A stretch of DNA of 64,000 nt from Rhinopithecus roxellana (GCF_007565055.1 NC_044549.1:70088882-70152881), one strand, 5' to 3'; counted from the stretch's first letter, positions 24,000 through 34,257 are shown. The notes: a model not told the origin generated them from the letters alone. Translations and numbers: made by a program.

Positions 24000-24203
24000 C
24001 TTGGAATGTCCTTGAATCTGAAATTCCATTCCCAGCTCCTAAAAATATTTCCTCCAAGGCCTAGCTCAAATGTGACCTTTTCTTTGAGGCACTCCTTGAT
24101 TTGTCCATGAAGAATGAATTCTTTATTCCTCTCCAGGTACTCTGGACATATTCCTCCTATAGTATTCTCACTATAGAAAAATGATGCTTGTGTGTGTGTG
24201 TGA

Positions 24204-24243
<40 letters not shown>

Positions 24244-24365
24244 CCTACCAGAGTGTAAATGCCATGTGGGTAGTGTATGGGTCTTTTTCTGTATGCCCAG
24301 CACATAGGATGAATCTTATATAACAAGTGTTATACAGTAATGTACCAAATAAACATTTGTTGAAT
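24000..24365 (+). mobile_element. L2 LINE fragment with microsatellite
   Basis: CCTCCAAGGCCTAGCTCAAA...TATGCCCAGCACATAGGATG...CAAATAAACATTTGTTGAAT is the L2 3' end in sense, interrupted by the repeat at 24188-24239. Confidence 0.75.
24188..24239. repeat. Compound (TG)n(AG)n microsatellite
   Basis: About 7 TG units then about 20 AG units with one GTGA interruption. Confidence 0.95.
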
Positions 24366-24990
24366 TAAACCAAATAAACAGAAAACAAAGAGAAAAAAAA
24401 AAAAAAGCAGAACCACCACTATGATCATTTACTTCTCCTGAATATTGGAGTTCCTGAATTTAGAATAAATGGCAAAGTGTCAGAATTAGAGAAAAGTCGT
24501 CTGCACATGAACTAAGACATTTGAAACCAAGGAAAACAGAGAGATTAAGAACAGTCTCCTACGACATCATTGTCTTGACAACAAGACTACTTCAGGTTCA
24601 GTCATTAGGTTGTGCCCTTGAAAGCTTGAAGGTATATTCTCATCAACCACTAATTTGTTAATAAATTGAGATGCCCCTAAACAGTGTAGAAAGCAGACTA
24701 TAAGAACTGGCCAAAGATGACCCATATAGCATCAATCAAGACACAAAACCACTCTATAGGGATGAAAAATGTACATCTTGTAAACATAATCCAAAAGATT
24801 CTAGCATCCACATCCATTCTGGAACCTGTAGGAAAATAGAATGTTTAAAAATGAGAAATGTTCAGGGCTTGCCAGAGGAATCTAGACAAAATTATGAGAC
24901 AGACCAATGCATATATGCAAATGAGATGGCTCCCTATTAAAAAACAGATAAGCAGATGTAAGGATTTCTCCTTAGAAAGAGAGAGAGATT
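24366..24990. other. No recognised feature
   Basis: Intron 1 sequence; nothing identified beyond an A-run at about 24392-24406. Confidence 0.4.
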
Positions 24991-25290
24991 GGCCGGGCGC
25001 GGTGGGACACGTCTGTAATCCCAGCACTTTGGGAGGCCGATGCAGGCAGATCACGAGGTCAGGAGATTGAGACCATTCGGGCCAACATGGTGAAACCCCA
25101 TCTCTATTAAAAATACAAAAATTAGCTAGGCATGGTTGCTTGTGCCTGTAATCCCAGCTACTTGGGAGGCTGAGACAGGAAGGAGAATCGTTTGAACCCA
25201 GGAGGTGGAGGCTGCAGTGAGCGGAGATGGCGCCACTGCACTACAGCCTGGCGACAGAGTGAGACTCCTGAAAAAAAAAAAAAAAAAAAG
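24991..25290 (+). mobile_element. AluS/Y-type element
   Basis: Starts GGCCGGGCGCGGTGGGACACG; inserted beside a GA-rich target that is partly duplicated after the tail. Confidence 0.94.
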
Positions 25291-25895
25291 AAAGAAAGAG
25301 GGAGAGATTGATTATCAATTATCAGGCAAGTTAGAGAGGAATTAAAATCAAGTATGGCCAATACACACTAAAACAGTAATCAGGAGTCTTCAACACACAG
25401 AAGATAAACAATGCTGCAGGGCATGCTCCAAGGGGTAACAGAAAAAAAATTGAAGACCCAAAATTATACAGGATGGAAAAACAATGAGAAGCCCATGTAT
25501 CAACCTCCTACACTCTACACTTGAGAGACTAAATCATGGTCCTGACCCTATCACCCTCACAGTCCAAGTGGGGAGAGACATTAGCAGAAAAACATCTTTA
25601 ATAATTGTTATGTCAGAGTAAACACATACTACTGAGGCAGGATATGAAAATACTGAAGGAGAAAGAGAGGAGGTCAGGTAAAACCTGCTGTGGATGTTAC
25701 CTCTCACCGGAGTCCTAAATATTGGTCAGGATTAACCCAAAGAAAAGAAAAATGGAATGGGAAAAGGATAGGGTCCGCTAAGTAAACAAGAAGGAGCACT
25801 AGTTTAAGAGTCAGAACACCTGACTTCTAGTTTCATAAATTGTTTCGACAACACACCAACATGCAAAATACCGGGCAGACAGAATGAAGTAATAG
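25291..25895. other. Mostly unassigned; faint antisense L2 at 25550-25700
   Basis: GTGGGGAGAGACATTAGCAG and following text faintly resemble antisense L2. Confidence 0.35.
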
Positions 25896-25899
25896 TTTG

Positions 25900-26212
25900 T
25901 TGTTTGTTTGTTTGTTTGTTTTTTCCGAGACGGAGTCTTGCTCTGTCTCCCAGGCTGGAGTGCAGTGGCACGATCTCGGCTCACTGCAACCTCTGCCTCC
26001 CGGGTTCAAGCAATTATCCTGCCTGCCTCAGCCTCCCGAGTAGCTGGGATTACAGGCGCCCGCCACCACGTCCGGCTATTTTTGTATTTTTAGTAGAGAC
26101 GGGGGTTTCACCATGCTGGCCAGGCTGGTCTCGAACCCCTGACCTCGTGATCCGCCCGCCTCGGCCTCCCAAAGTGCTGGGATTACAGGCATGTGAGCCA
26201 CCGCGCCCGGTC
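25900..26212 (-). mobile_element. AluS-type element
   Basis: Antisense Alu with a (TTTG)n tail; the left arm has a GCCT duplication (CCTGCCTGCCTCAGCC). Confidence 0.95.
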
Positions 26213-26269
26213 AGTAAGTTATTTATATATCCTGGCACCTAACACATAGAGGCGCTAAGCAAGACACAG

Positions 26270-26410
26270 ATAAATAATAGTAATAAAACAACTACAGTTT
26301 GCTTAGTCCTTCCTATGTGCTAAAGTGCTAAGAATAGCAGGATAAACAATACAAGCCCTTGTCCTCAAGCAGAGTGTACTCGAGGAGACTACAGATAAGT
26401 ATACAACCCT
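26270..26410 (-). mobile_element. L2 or MIR-like fossil
   Basis: GCTTAGTCCTTCCTATGTGC...GATAAACAATACAAGCCCTT resembles antisense L2. Confidence 0.5.
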
Positions 26411-26776
26411 GTTGAAGATACTGAGAGCCAGGATCCCAATTTATTGCGTTAATAAGAGAGGAAATGGTGATTTAAACCATAATTTGATTGACTTAAAATT
26501 CTGAGCCCCTCATCAAGAGAATAGGTTGGAGGGAGGAAGAAATAGGGGGTAAAGAAGTAACAATAACCCTCAAACCAAACCTCCCTAATGGTCAATTAAA
26601 TGGAGTCTGCCGGTGAGGCACAGAGAAGTAACTCCTCAAATGGGATCAGCAGGTGCTCGATTTGGGGTGTGGTTATAACCTTTACTTCCCTTCCTACTAG
26701 TCCCTTGCTTTGCCTACTCCAACCCGGTCCAGTAACCCAGCAGTCACCACCCGCCTTGGAGAAATCGATGGAGCAC
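26411..26776. other. No recognised feature
   Basis: Start of SUMF1 intron 1 beside exon 1; apparently unique. Confidence 0.45.
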
Positions 26777-27046
26777 CTTTGAGTGCGCGAGCGGCCGCTC
26801 TCCGGGTACGGGGCCCGGAGCGTTAGCCTCCCGCGAGTATCGGTGAGCGGCTCCCGAACTGCCATAGACGCCAGGCCGCTGGGGCGTGCCGCAGCCGCAA
26901 GAACCCGCAAGGGACCCCGCGCCCGCATTGGTCCCGGCCTCCTCGTTCCCTGCCGCTCCACACAGCAGCGAGAGCAGCAGCAGCAAGAGGACGCGACCCG
27001 GCTCAGTGTAGCGTCCACAAACCAGCCCTAGTGCGGGCGCAGCCAT
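26777..27046 (-). CDS. SUMF1: SUMF1 exon 1 (coding part): start codon, signal peptide and N-terminal extension
   Basis: This exon encodes residues 1-90 of sulfatase-modifying factor 1, which oxidises a cysteine in newly made sulfatases to formylglycine in the ER lumen. The ATG at 27046-27044 opens an ORF starting MAAPALGLVCGR, followed by a leucine-rich signal peptide (LLLLLLSLL, about residues 20-28) with likely cleavage near residue 33. Cys50 and Cys52 sit in SCGCG, the N-terminal pair known to matter for ER retention and activity. RYSR at 69-72 matches the proprotein-convertase site known in the human enzyme. The exon ends ...CTCAAAG, followed by a GT donor at 26776-26775, and joins in phase 0 to exon 2. 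The donor (AAG|gtgctc) is weak past position +3. Several residues differ from the human protein as I remember it. Identification is firm because exons 2 and 3 continue the protein without a break. Confidence 0.96.
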
Positions 27047-27100
27047 GTTGTCCCGCGAGCCATGTGACCCGGTGGGTCACGTGGCCGAGCCCTCCTTAAA
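26780..27100. other. CpG-rich island at SUMF1 exon 1
   Basis: CpG density is many times that of the flanks and the stretch includes GCGGCCGC at 26791-26798. The island covers exon 1 and the promoter and drops off abruptly on both sides. Confidence 0.8.
27061..27083. promoter_or_regulatory. Inverted CLEAR-like E-box pair
   Basis: CATGTGACCC and GGGTCACGTG form a 10-bp inverted repeat with one mismatch around a GGT centre. The right half contains GTCACGTG, matching the CLEAR/TFEB consensus GTCACGTGAC over eight bases. The left half reads GTCACATG on the other strand. Confidence 0.65.
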
Positions 27101-27191
27101 GGGGCAGAATTTCGAGCTGACACGAAGTGGCCAGGAGAGTTGTTCTTCACTTTTAATTAGGTTCTTTTTTGGCCCTCCTGCTTGCCTGTGC

Positions 27192-27199
27192 TGACGTCA
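27192..27199. promoter_or_regulatory. Consensus cAMP response element
   Basis: A perfect palindromic TGACGTCA lies about 146 bp upstream of the SUMF1 start codon. Its CpG is intact in otherwise CpG-poor flanking DNA, which hints at a protected or unmethylated site. Confidence 0.6.
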
Positions 27200-27284
27200 A
27201 AACGCAGCAAAACACAAAACTTAAGGCCTTCTACAGACCGTGCACCGCTTTATGATTTCTTGGTTGAAAAATGACAATCAAATT

Positions 27285-27475
27285 TGTTGGGCATTTGCTG
27301 AGTGACAGAGTACTATGCTAAGCACTTCACTTTTTAAAATCTCATTTCATCCTCACAAAGACCCTGTAATATTGTGTTCACAGAACAGTGAAGTGACTTG
27401 CCCAAGATCATGACAAATAAATATCAAAAGCAAGATTTAAATGCAGGGAATCTAACTTTAAACCCTGAGTTTTAA
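27285..27475 (-). mobile_element. MIR element
   Basis: Antisense MIR: CTATGCTAAGCACTTCAC...CTCATTTCATCCTCACAAAG...GTGACTTGCCCAAGATCATG. Confidence 0.8.
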
Positions 27476-27599
27476 CCATTATCTTGTACTGCAGACAATT
27501 AAGTAAGTTCCTCCTAACAAGAAATAGAGAGGAAGATGAACATGTGTAAGGATACTTTACCAAGGGATAAGGAAATCCAGACTGTGAGATATGCAAAAC

Positions 27600-28080
27600 A
27601 ATGGTTCTCAAAGTGTCCTTCCTGAGTACAGTATTGGCATCACCTGGGAAAGTGTTAGAAATGCAATATGGAGGTGGGGCATGGTGGCTCACTCCTGCAA
27701 TCCCAGCACTTTGGGAGGCCGAAGCGGGCGGATCATGAGGTCAGGAGATCAGACCATCCTTGCTAACATGGTGAAATCCCCGTCTCTACTAAAAATACAA
27801 AAAATTAGCCAGGCATGTGGGGCGCCCCTGTAGTCCTAGCTACTCAGGAGGCCGAGGCAGGAGAATGGCTTGAACCTGGGAGGCGGAGGTTGCAGTGAGC
27901 CAAGATCAGGCCACTGCACTACAGCCTGGGCAACAGAGCAAGACTCCATCTCAAAAAAGAAAGAGAAATGCAATACGGAATCAGAATCCCTGGGGACTGG
28001 ACACAGCAATCCCGGGTTTCACAAGCTCTCCAAATGATTCTAATGCACACTTAAGTTTAAGAACCACTGTTCTACAGTTT
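27600..28080 (+). mobile_element. MER5A interrupted by an Alu
   Basis: Left part AATGGTTCTCAAAGTGTCCT and right part AAGTTTAAGAACCACTGTTC are the two MER5A ends; the Alu at 27672-27962 splits them. Confidence 0.8.
27672..27962 (+). mobile_element. Alu element inside MER5A
   Basis: Sense Alu with target duplication AGAAATGCAATA(T/C)GG on both sides. Confidence 0.95.
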
Positions 28081-28156
28081 TGTAAGCGAACAAAATGCAA
28101 AAACAAAACAAAAAGAAGATTAAGGAAAAACTTACAGATTAAAAAATAACATAGCA

Positions 28157-28275
28157 GGCTGGGCGCGGTGGCTCACGCCTGTAATCCCAGCACTTTGGGA
28201 GGCTGAGGCGGGCAGATCACGAGATCAGGAGATCAAGACCATCGTGGCTAACATGGTATCTCAAGAAAACAAACC
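28157..28275 (+). mobile_element. Alu with large internal deletion
   Basis: The first ~100 bp of a sense Alu (GGCTGGGCGCGGTGGCTCAC...GCTAACATGGT) join directly to a tail-like ATCTCAAGAAAACAAACC, so about 200 bp are missing. Confidence 0.85.
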
Positions 28276-28689
28276 AACAAAAGTAGCAGCCAACTGCAAT
28301 ATATGAACCTTATCTAAATACTAATTCACACCTACTGATTTCAAAAATTTTGAGATCATCAGGGACTTTTGACCACTAAGTCAAATTATGATATTTGATA
28401 AAATTAAGGAATTGCTATAAATTTTGTTTTTATGCTTTTAGGAGTACTAATGGTATTTGTGGCTGTGTTTTTTAAGATAATCCCCTCATTGAGGTATATA
28501 CATGGATAAAAATATAGGCAGTCAAAGATTTGCTTCCCAAAAAAATGGGTAATCAGGGTCTGGCTAAAGATGAAGCATGATTGGCCATAAGTTGGTAACT
28601 GGTCATAGCTGGTTGATACGCTTCTGGGTGTTTATTGCACTATTCTAATGTAGTATATGTTTGAATTTTTTTAGCATAAAGAAAAGACC
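28276..28689. other. No recognised feature
   Basis: AT-rich intergenic sequence. Confidence 0.4.
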
Positions 28690-28985
28690 AGCCAGTCACC
28701 GTGGCTCATGCCTGTAATCCCAGCAATTTAGGAGGCCGAGGCAGGAGAATCACCAGAGACCAGGAGCTTGAGACCAACCTGGGCAACATAGCAAGACCTT
28801 GTCTCTACAAAAAATTAAGAAAATTAGCTGGCCATGGTGACGCACACCTGTGGTCCCAGCTACTTCGGAGGCTGAGGCAGGAGGATCACTTGAGCCTGGT
28901 AGGTGGAGGCTGCAGTGAGCCATAATTGTGCCACTGCACTCCAGCCTGGGTGACAAAATGAGACCTTGTCTCAAAAAGGAAAAGG
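28690..28985 (+). mobile_element. AluJ-type element
   Basis: Sense old Alu with target duplication AAAGAAAAGACC. Confidence 0.93.
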
Positions 28986-29004
28986 AAAGAAAAGACCCTT
29001 TCTC

Positions 29005-29130
29005 CTTGTTGACTATTTTACAGTTTACCAAGGCCTTTCACACATTTTCTCATTTGAGATTACAACAACTTGGCAAGAAATGCATTATTACTATACCCAT
29101 TTCAAAATTGATGAAGCTAAAAGGTCAATG
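29005..29130 (-). mobile_element. MIR fragment
   Basis: CCTTTCACACATTTTCTCAT...CTATACCCATTTCAAAATTG resembles antisense MIR core. Confidence 0.5.
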
Positions 29131-29454
29131 TCTTAATGTTTGTATTTACTGTGCATAATATATAGTCAAGGTCTAGGTCAACAGTAATCTTTGTTCGCCT
29201 CCTTCAAATGTCAGTCTCAGCACATGCTGTGTCAGCTGCGCTTCAGAGACCTGAACGTCTTTGATTCACGGTCCAGCTACACTATTAGGCAATAACCTCC
29301 ATGAAGGTAAGACTCCTGCCTATTCATTTGTCACTGTATCAGCAAAATTAGGCCAAGCCTGGCACATGAACACTCAGTGTGAACATTTATTAAATTACGG
29401 ATAAGTGAATGCATGAATGAAGTAATGATTAGCTCTTTCTCTTAAGGGGAAGCA

Positions 29455-29725
29455 AATTGTGGAGAAAATAATACAAGTCTTAGACTCAGAAAGAGCTGTG
29501 GTTAAAGCTGGCCACTACATGAAGTATGACCTAGGCAAATTATTTCACCTTTCTGAGCCTCTATTTCTTCATGTGTGGGAAAGGGAATTTCACAATGGGA
29601 ATAATAATTCCTTTTTCTTAGAGATTTCATGGGGATTATATAAAACAAAGTATGTAAAAGGCTTACCTTGGTGCCTGACATTTAGCATATCTCAAAAATA
29701 AGTTTGCTATTACTAATAATTATCA
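29455..29725 (+). mobile_element. MIR element
   Basis: Sense MIR: GACCTAGGCAAATTATTTCA...GGTGCCTGACATTTAGCATA. The 80-codon open frame over it is repeat-derived. Confidence 0.7.
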
Positions 29726-29729
29726 AAGG

Positions 29730-30880
29730 TGGAACTTTGTTCGTTCTCCAGGAAGATCATTCTTTTGTCTCAGTCTAACTTTTTAGTCACTAATCAATGA
29801 GTATGTGAAAAATACTGTTGAGAGGTTTCTCTCATCAATATTTTCCACACTAATATTTTCCTCCTCTCAGTGAGGATGCTTGTTCTAAAAATTAAGAGTT
29901 AAAAAGTCCAACTCTGTCATTGGCTCTGTACAAATTAGTGTAATTATATAAAATATCTCCCACCCTCCATCTCTCGTTTGAGCTCCTTCTGCATTTTGTA
30001 GCCTTTCTTGTTTCTTCTATCTCATGAAGCTGGATGAAAGACCCCAGTCCTGAAAGCACCTTGTCTGCTCACTGAACATCAAAGAGGTCAGCATGGCTAC
30101 AGTGGAGTGAGCAAGCGGGAGAGAAAAAAAGAAAGGAGATCAGAAAGGTAACATTAGGCCAGGTTATAGAGGATCTGGTAAGCTTTTACTGTGAAAATTG
30201 GTGCCATTGCAGTTTTGAGAAGACACCTGACACTCTTCCTGCTGAGCAGTATCAATTTTCCTTCCAGGTTAGAGGCTTCTCTTGCTTTCTGGTTCCTGAA
30301 CACGGGGAATGCAAAGTGCCCTGATGGTAGCCATGGCTTGTAGTTCAATGGGATCCTTGTTGTATCCACAGAAAGAGAGCATCCCTTTGGGGATCAGGAC
30401 CTCCAACTCTGCAGAGCTCAGAGTTGCAGGGATGGGAGAAAAAAAAATCCCAGTGGGTCAGTAGGAGTAATAGTAAGTGGGTCTACTTCTACTTCCACCC
30501 CTTGGTTCCTGAACCTGTATGTTCTTCCTACGTGGGGACACGTCTGACATCTCTAACTGAGTGCATATACTGCATCCTTATAGATAGCCCCATCTTTGCA
30601 GGAAATTGCATCCAAGCTGGCATTTCAGCTGTGCCTTCAGTAAGCCATTTTCACCCTTTATGAGGCCAGCTGCTTTGGGTTCATATTGTATGAGATAATA
30701 CCATTGGATTACATGATCGTGGCCTACCCCTGCACCTCCTTCACTGTGAAGTGGGTCACCTGGTCAGATGCCATGTGGTGTAGGAATATATGCCTGTGCA
30801 TAAGGCATTCTGAGAGCCCTCAGACAGTGATGCTGCCTGAGGCTCTTGGAGTAGGAAAGGCACAGGTCAAAATGTTATGT
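29730..30880. other. No recognised feature
   Basis: About 1.15 kb of intergenic DNA without an assigned repeat or coding signal. Confidence 0.4.
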
Positions 30881-30894
30881 ACTTCGCATGTGAA

Positions 30895-31470
30895 GGACAG
30901 TTGGCTCCACTTTTTGGGTGTGATGAATAATGTTGATATGAACATTCATTTACAAGTTTTTGTTTGCAAATGTTTTCATTTGTCTTCACATATACTAGAA
31001 GTGGGATTGCTGGGTCATATGGAAACTCTAACCTTTTGGGGTTTTTTGTTGCTGTTGTTTGTTTTTAAAAAAAAAACAAACAACAACAACAAATAAACAG
31101 GATCTTGCACTGCTACCAGGCAGGAGTACAGTGACATGATCACAGCTCACTGCAGCCTCAACCTCCTGGGCTTGAGAAATCCTCCTACCTCAGCCTCCAG
31201 AGTAACTGGGATCATAGGCTGCTACCACGCCCAGGTCAGTTTATTATTTTTTTGTAAAGATGAGGTCTCACTATGTTGCCCAGGCTGGTCCTGAACTCCT
31301 GGCATCAAGTGGTCCTCCTGACTTGGCCTTCCAAAGTGCTGGAATTATAGGTGTGAGCCACCACTCCTGGCCTTGTTTAACATTCTGAGGAATTGCCAGA
31401 CTTTTCCAAAGTGGCTGCACCATTTTACATTCCCACTAACAACGTATGAGGCATCCAATTTCTCCATGAC
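30895..31470 (-). mobile_element. L1M fragment split by an Alu
   Basis: Antisense L1 ORF2 end (GATGAATAATGTTGATATGA; TTGCCAGACTTTTCCAAAGT then GGCTGCACC) on both sides of the Alu. Confidence 0.8.
31045..31371 (-). mobile_element. AluJ-type element
   Basis: Antisense old Alu, heavily substituted (GATCTTGCACTGCTACCAGG). Confidence 0.88.
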
Positions 31471-31637
31471 GTAGTTAATTCTTCCACCTCCTTTAGAGTA
31501 AAATCTCTTCTCCTTTATCAGGCCCAGCCTACCCTCAGCCAGGTTATACTGAAACTTGACTCTGGTTATAACCCGGCAGCCACAAGAGGATGTGGAGTCA
31601 CTTTCTTCGGGTTGGGAGGCTGTTGTTTTTTCAGCGA

Positions 31638-31668
<31 letters not shown>

Positions 31669-32410
31669 CTGGTATATGCAGTATTTTCCCCATGTGGAAA
31701 CTACTGGTTCTTGACAGGGAGGCTACCTCTGCAAGCTCCGTCTGGGGTCCCGAAGGAGTCTGCAGAGCCACATTTCACAGGGCCACCCATCTAGATGTCG
31801 CTGCCCCACTTTTCAGGGTCCAGGCCCCATATTTTTCCAACCAGATTCCTGACTTTAGCATAGGAGACTACTTTGGCTGAGCATCCAAACATCTGTAGAG
31901 CTCTGGGTTCTGACAGTTAGATCATCAGCCTACCGCTCAGCTGGGCCTGCTCTTGCACAGCAGGAGAAGAAGACTTCTTTGCAAGCTACCAAAGAGGCCC
32001 TCTGGCTCTCACACTTGGTTCTCAGCTGTTTATTAACTGCTCTCAGTTTCTCATTATCCCTTGTAGGAGGGTCAGTGCAGCTTGGTAATAACCAGCCAAT
32101 TCCATTATCCTTTCATTCGTTGTTCCTGTACACTTTTCAAACTCCTGAGTCAGCATGCTGGCGCAGGCATTCCTTTTCACCTGGACATTTTCCCGGGTCA
32201 CTGCCGGTAACATTGTTAGCAGTTGGGCCTTGTGCCCGAAAATAGTCATATCCTACTCAAGATGGGATCCTTATCACCAGGCAGGCAGTGGGTGACCCAG
32301 TCCCCAAACTCCACTTTACCACCTGCTTTCTCAGACCATTCCCACTACCAATTGTGTCATTGTGGTTCTTCTTAAAAAGAGATGCCAAGATGTCATTAAA
32401 ATGCAAGAGA
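31471..32410. other. Unclassified block with degenerate minus-strand coding relic
   Basis: Not assignable to a familiar repeat. A pure A-run lies at about 31636-31665. On the minus strand, 32249 to 31930 reads as one protein-like segment with a frameshift (see the separate entry). It could be a decayed processed pseudogene, an old retroviral or LINE remnant, or chance. Confidence 0.4.
31930..32249 (-). pseudogene. Possible frameshifted coding relic, family unknown
   Basis: The minus-strand frame from 32249 reads a helical, charged peptide (e.g. VTRENVQVKRNACASML, QEFEKCTGTTNERIMEL). It runs to a stop, but one frame over the text continues coherently (NEKLRAVNKQLRTKCESQ) to a TAG at 31932-31930. 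Continuity across a single indel and the coiled-coil-like composition suggest former coding sequence. I do not recognise the parent protein. Confidence 0.3.
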
Positions 32411-32611
32411 AAGCCAGGCATGGTGGTGCACCTGTAGCTGCACTTGAGCCCAGGAGTTCAAAGCCAACCTGGGTAACAGCAAGACCTCACCTCTAAAAAG
32501 AAAAAGAAAAGAAAAAAAATTAAAGAGGAAAAAATGAAAAAAAAAAAAAGGAAAAAGGAGAAAAAAGGAAAAGAAAAAGAAAAAAGAGAATAAAAAAAGT
32601 AAAAGAAAAAT
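32411..32611 (+). mobile_element. Alu monomer (FLAM-like) with long purine tail
   Basis: About 85 bp of Alu monomer plus over 100 bp of A/G-rich tail; flanked by AAATGCAAGA on both sides. Confidence 0.75.
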
Positions 32612-33074
32612 AAATGCAAGAAATTTTACTGGGGTTGGCAGCGGGGGCGTGGAAGTCGCACCTGTGAAACCCCAAGGAGAGAGGGAATAGGAAGCAGTCA
32701 GAAGGGAAAGCCTCCAAACTGAATGCATACAAGTCTGATATCTGTGGAAGGAGGGAGGCAGGAAGGAACATGGAGGAGGAAAAGCCTCTGAGTCTGGTAC
32801 TGCACTGAGAAAGTCTAGTCCAGGTCAACCAGAAGTCCAGAGCAAAGGCTGTTTATTAGAGGAGGTATGCATTGAGCCAAAATGGTGAGCCCTATTCTTC
32901 CCACAAGGTTCAATCATTTGTCGGAGCTGCCCAGGAAAAGCGAGCGTGGCCTCAGTTGGAACACTGGTCAATCCCACAAGAGCTCTGCTGTGGGCTCTCC
33001 GTTGACTGTACAGCTTGAGGCAGGGTCTGTCTTGGAGAGCAATCTCAGCCCATACTATAAGGCTGCCACACCGT
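32612..33074. other. Unclassified, possibly part of the same old element as 31.5-32.4 kb
   Basis: No known repeat or exon recognised. On the minus strand CTCTAATAAACAGCC near 32860 resembles a polyadenylation region, suggesting an old LTR or gene relic. Confidence 0.3.
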
Positions 33075-33550
33075 GGCCAAGAAGGTCCTCCATGATCTAG
33101 CCCCTGCCTTCCTTTCTGATCTCTTCCATCAAACTGTCCTTTACTCACCATGCTCTGGCCATGGTATCCTTCTTACTGCTCCTGGGACACATCAAGCACA
33201 GCCCTATCTCAGGGTCTTTGCACTTGCTGTTCTTTCTACCTGCAATATCCTACTTTTTTCAGAGCTGGCTGTTTCTTGTCATGTAGGTCTCAGCACAAAC
33301 CTTATCTCCTCAGAGGAACCTTCCCTGATTGTCAAATGCAAAATAACCCTTTCCCATTCTGCTTTTACCTCACCTCTTTTATTGTCTTTATAGCACTTGT
33401 CACTACCTGAAATGACTTCGTTTATTCCTCTGTCTCCCCATGGGGGCAGCTATAGCATCTTCAGGATTCAATACCGTAACCTCAATGGCTAGAACAACAC
33501 TTGGTATGTATAAGTGCTAAGTAAATATTTACTGAATGAATGAATATATC
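33075..33550 (+). mobile_element. L2 LINE 3' end
   Basis: Long sense L2: CTCAGGGTCTTTGCACTTGC...GAGGAACCTTCCCTGATTGT...AAGTAAATATTTACTGAATG then AATGAA. Open frames here are from the repeat. Confidence 0.9.
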
Positions 33551-33704
33551 ATCAAATGAATAAAAACCTTCATGGTCTTATTCCAAGTAGACACTTGCTG
33601 CCTGATAGTGTTATGCTCACATAGACATTTGAAATGTGATTTTCCATTTTTATGGTCAGGAGGGCCTGCAAGATGGATATAATAGTACCCAAGGATTGTA
33701 TGAA

Positions 33705-33850
33705 GATTCTAATTAATTCATTTAACAAGTGTTTATTGAGTGTCAACTAGTAGCCAAGCGCTCTTCCAGGCACTGAGAATACATCAGTGAAAAAAAAACA
33801 AAAAACAAAAGAATTCTTGCCCTTGTGAAAATGACATTAAATAACTTAAA
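33705..33850 (-). mobile_element. L2 LINE 3' end
   Basis: Antisense L2: AATTCATTTAACAAGTGTTT then ATTGAGTG...CTTCCAGGCACTGAGAATAC. Confidence 0.75.
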
Positions 33851-33960
33851 CATGTGACATACTTACACATTGCTTGGTGCATAAGAATAGCTCAAGAGTT
33901 TTTAGTTATGATTATTCCTATTATCAACCCATTTAATATCTAAACTGAGCATTTCAAAGT

Positions 33961-33982
33961 AGTTTTTTTTTTTTTTTTTTTT
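33961..33982. repeat. Poly-T run
   Basis: About 22 T's with no attached Alu; possibly the tail of a severely truncated retroposon. Confidence 0.9.
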
Positions 33983-34218
33983 GAAGGACACCTTCCTCTA
34001 TACTTAGAGAGTAAAAGAGAGAAGTCCAAATAATTAGAGGTAGAAAAAAATTGTTCCATATGGTTCTTTCTTTAGACTCTCTTCGGAGCCCTTTATTGGT
34101 GAAATCATGATTGGAAAGCCTATTAATTTAGGCTTTTTAGTTTTACTAGTTCACGCTGTAGAGAAAGTTATGTACAGAGAATGTTTCATTTTCGTCTGTT
34201 CATTTCCTCTTTTCTTTT

Positions 34219-34257
<39 letters not shown>

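Larger units (their letters stand above)
12537..26776 (-). other. SUMF1: SUMF1 intron 1
   Basis: A 14.2-kb intron from AAG|gtgctc to cattgtag|ATG. It is dominated by L1 fragments and at least twelve Alus, including several young monkey-type copies, and by a pure AAAAT tract near 22.2 kb. Confidence 0.93.
27047..27200 (-). promoter_or_regulatory. SUMF1: SUMF1 proximal promoter and short 5' UTR
   Basis: Directly upstream of the start codon are a short GC-rich leader, an inverted pair of E-box motifs (27061-27083), a TTTAAGG stretch at about 27096-27102 and a perfect TGACGTCA CRE at 27192-27199. There is no canonical TATA box. The transcription start is inferred to lie within a few tens of bases of the ATG, as I recall for the human gene. 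SUMF1 is a lysosomal-pathway gene and reported among TFEB/CLEAR targets, which fits the E-boxes. Confidence 0.7.

Noticed and set aside
33073..33410. Overlapping ORFs of 86-106 codons
   Set aside because: Both lie in an L2 3' end.
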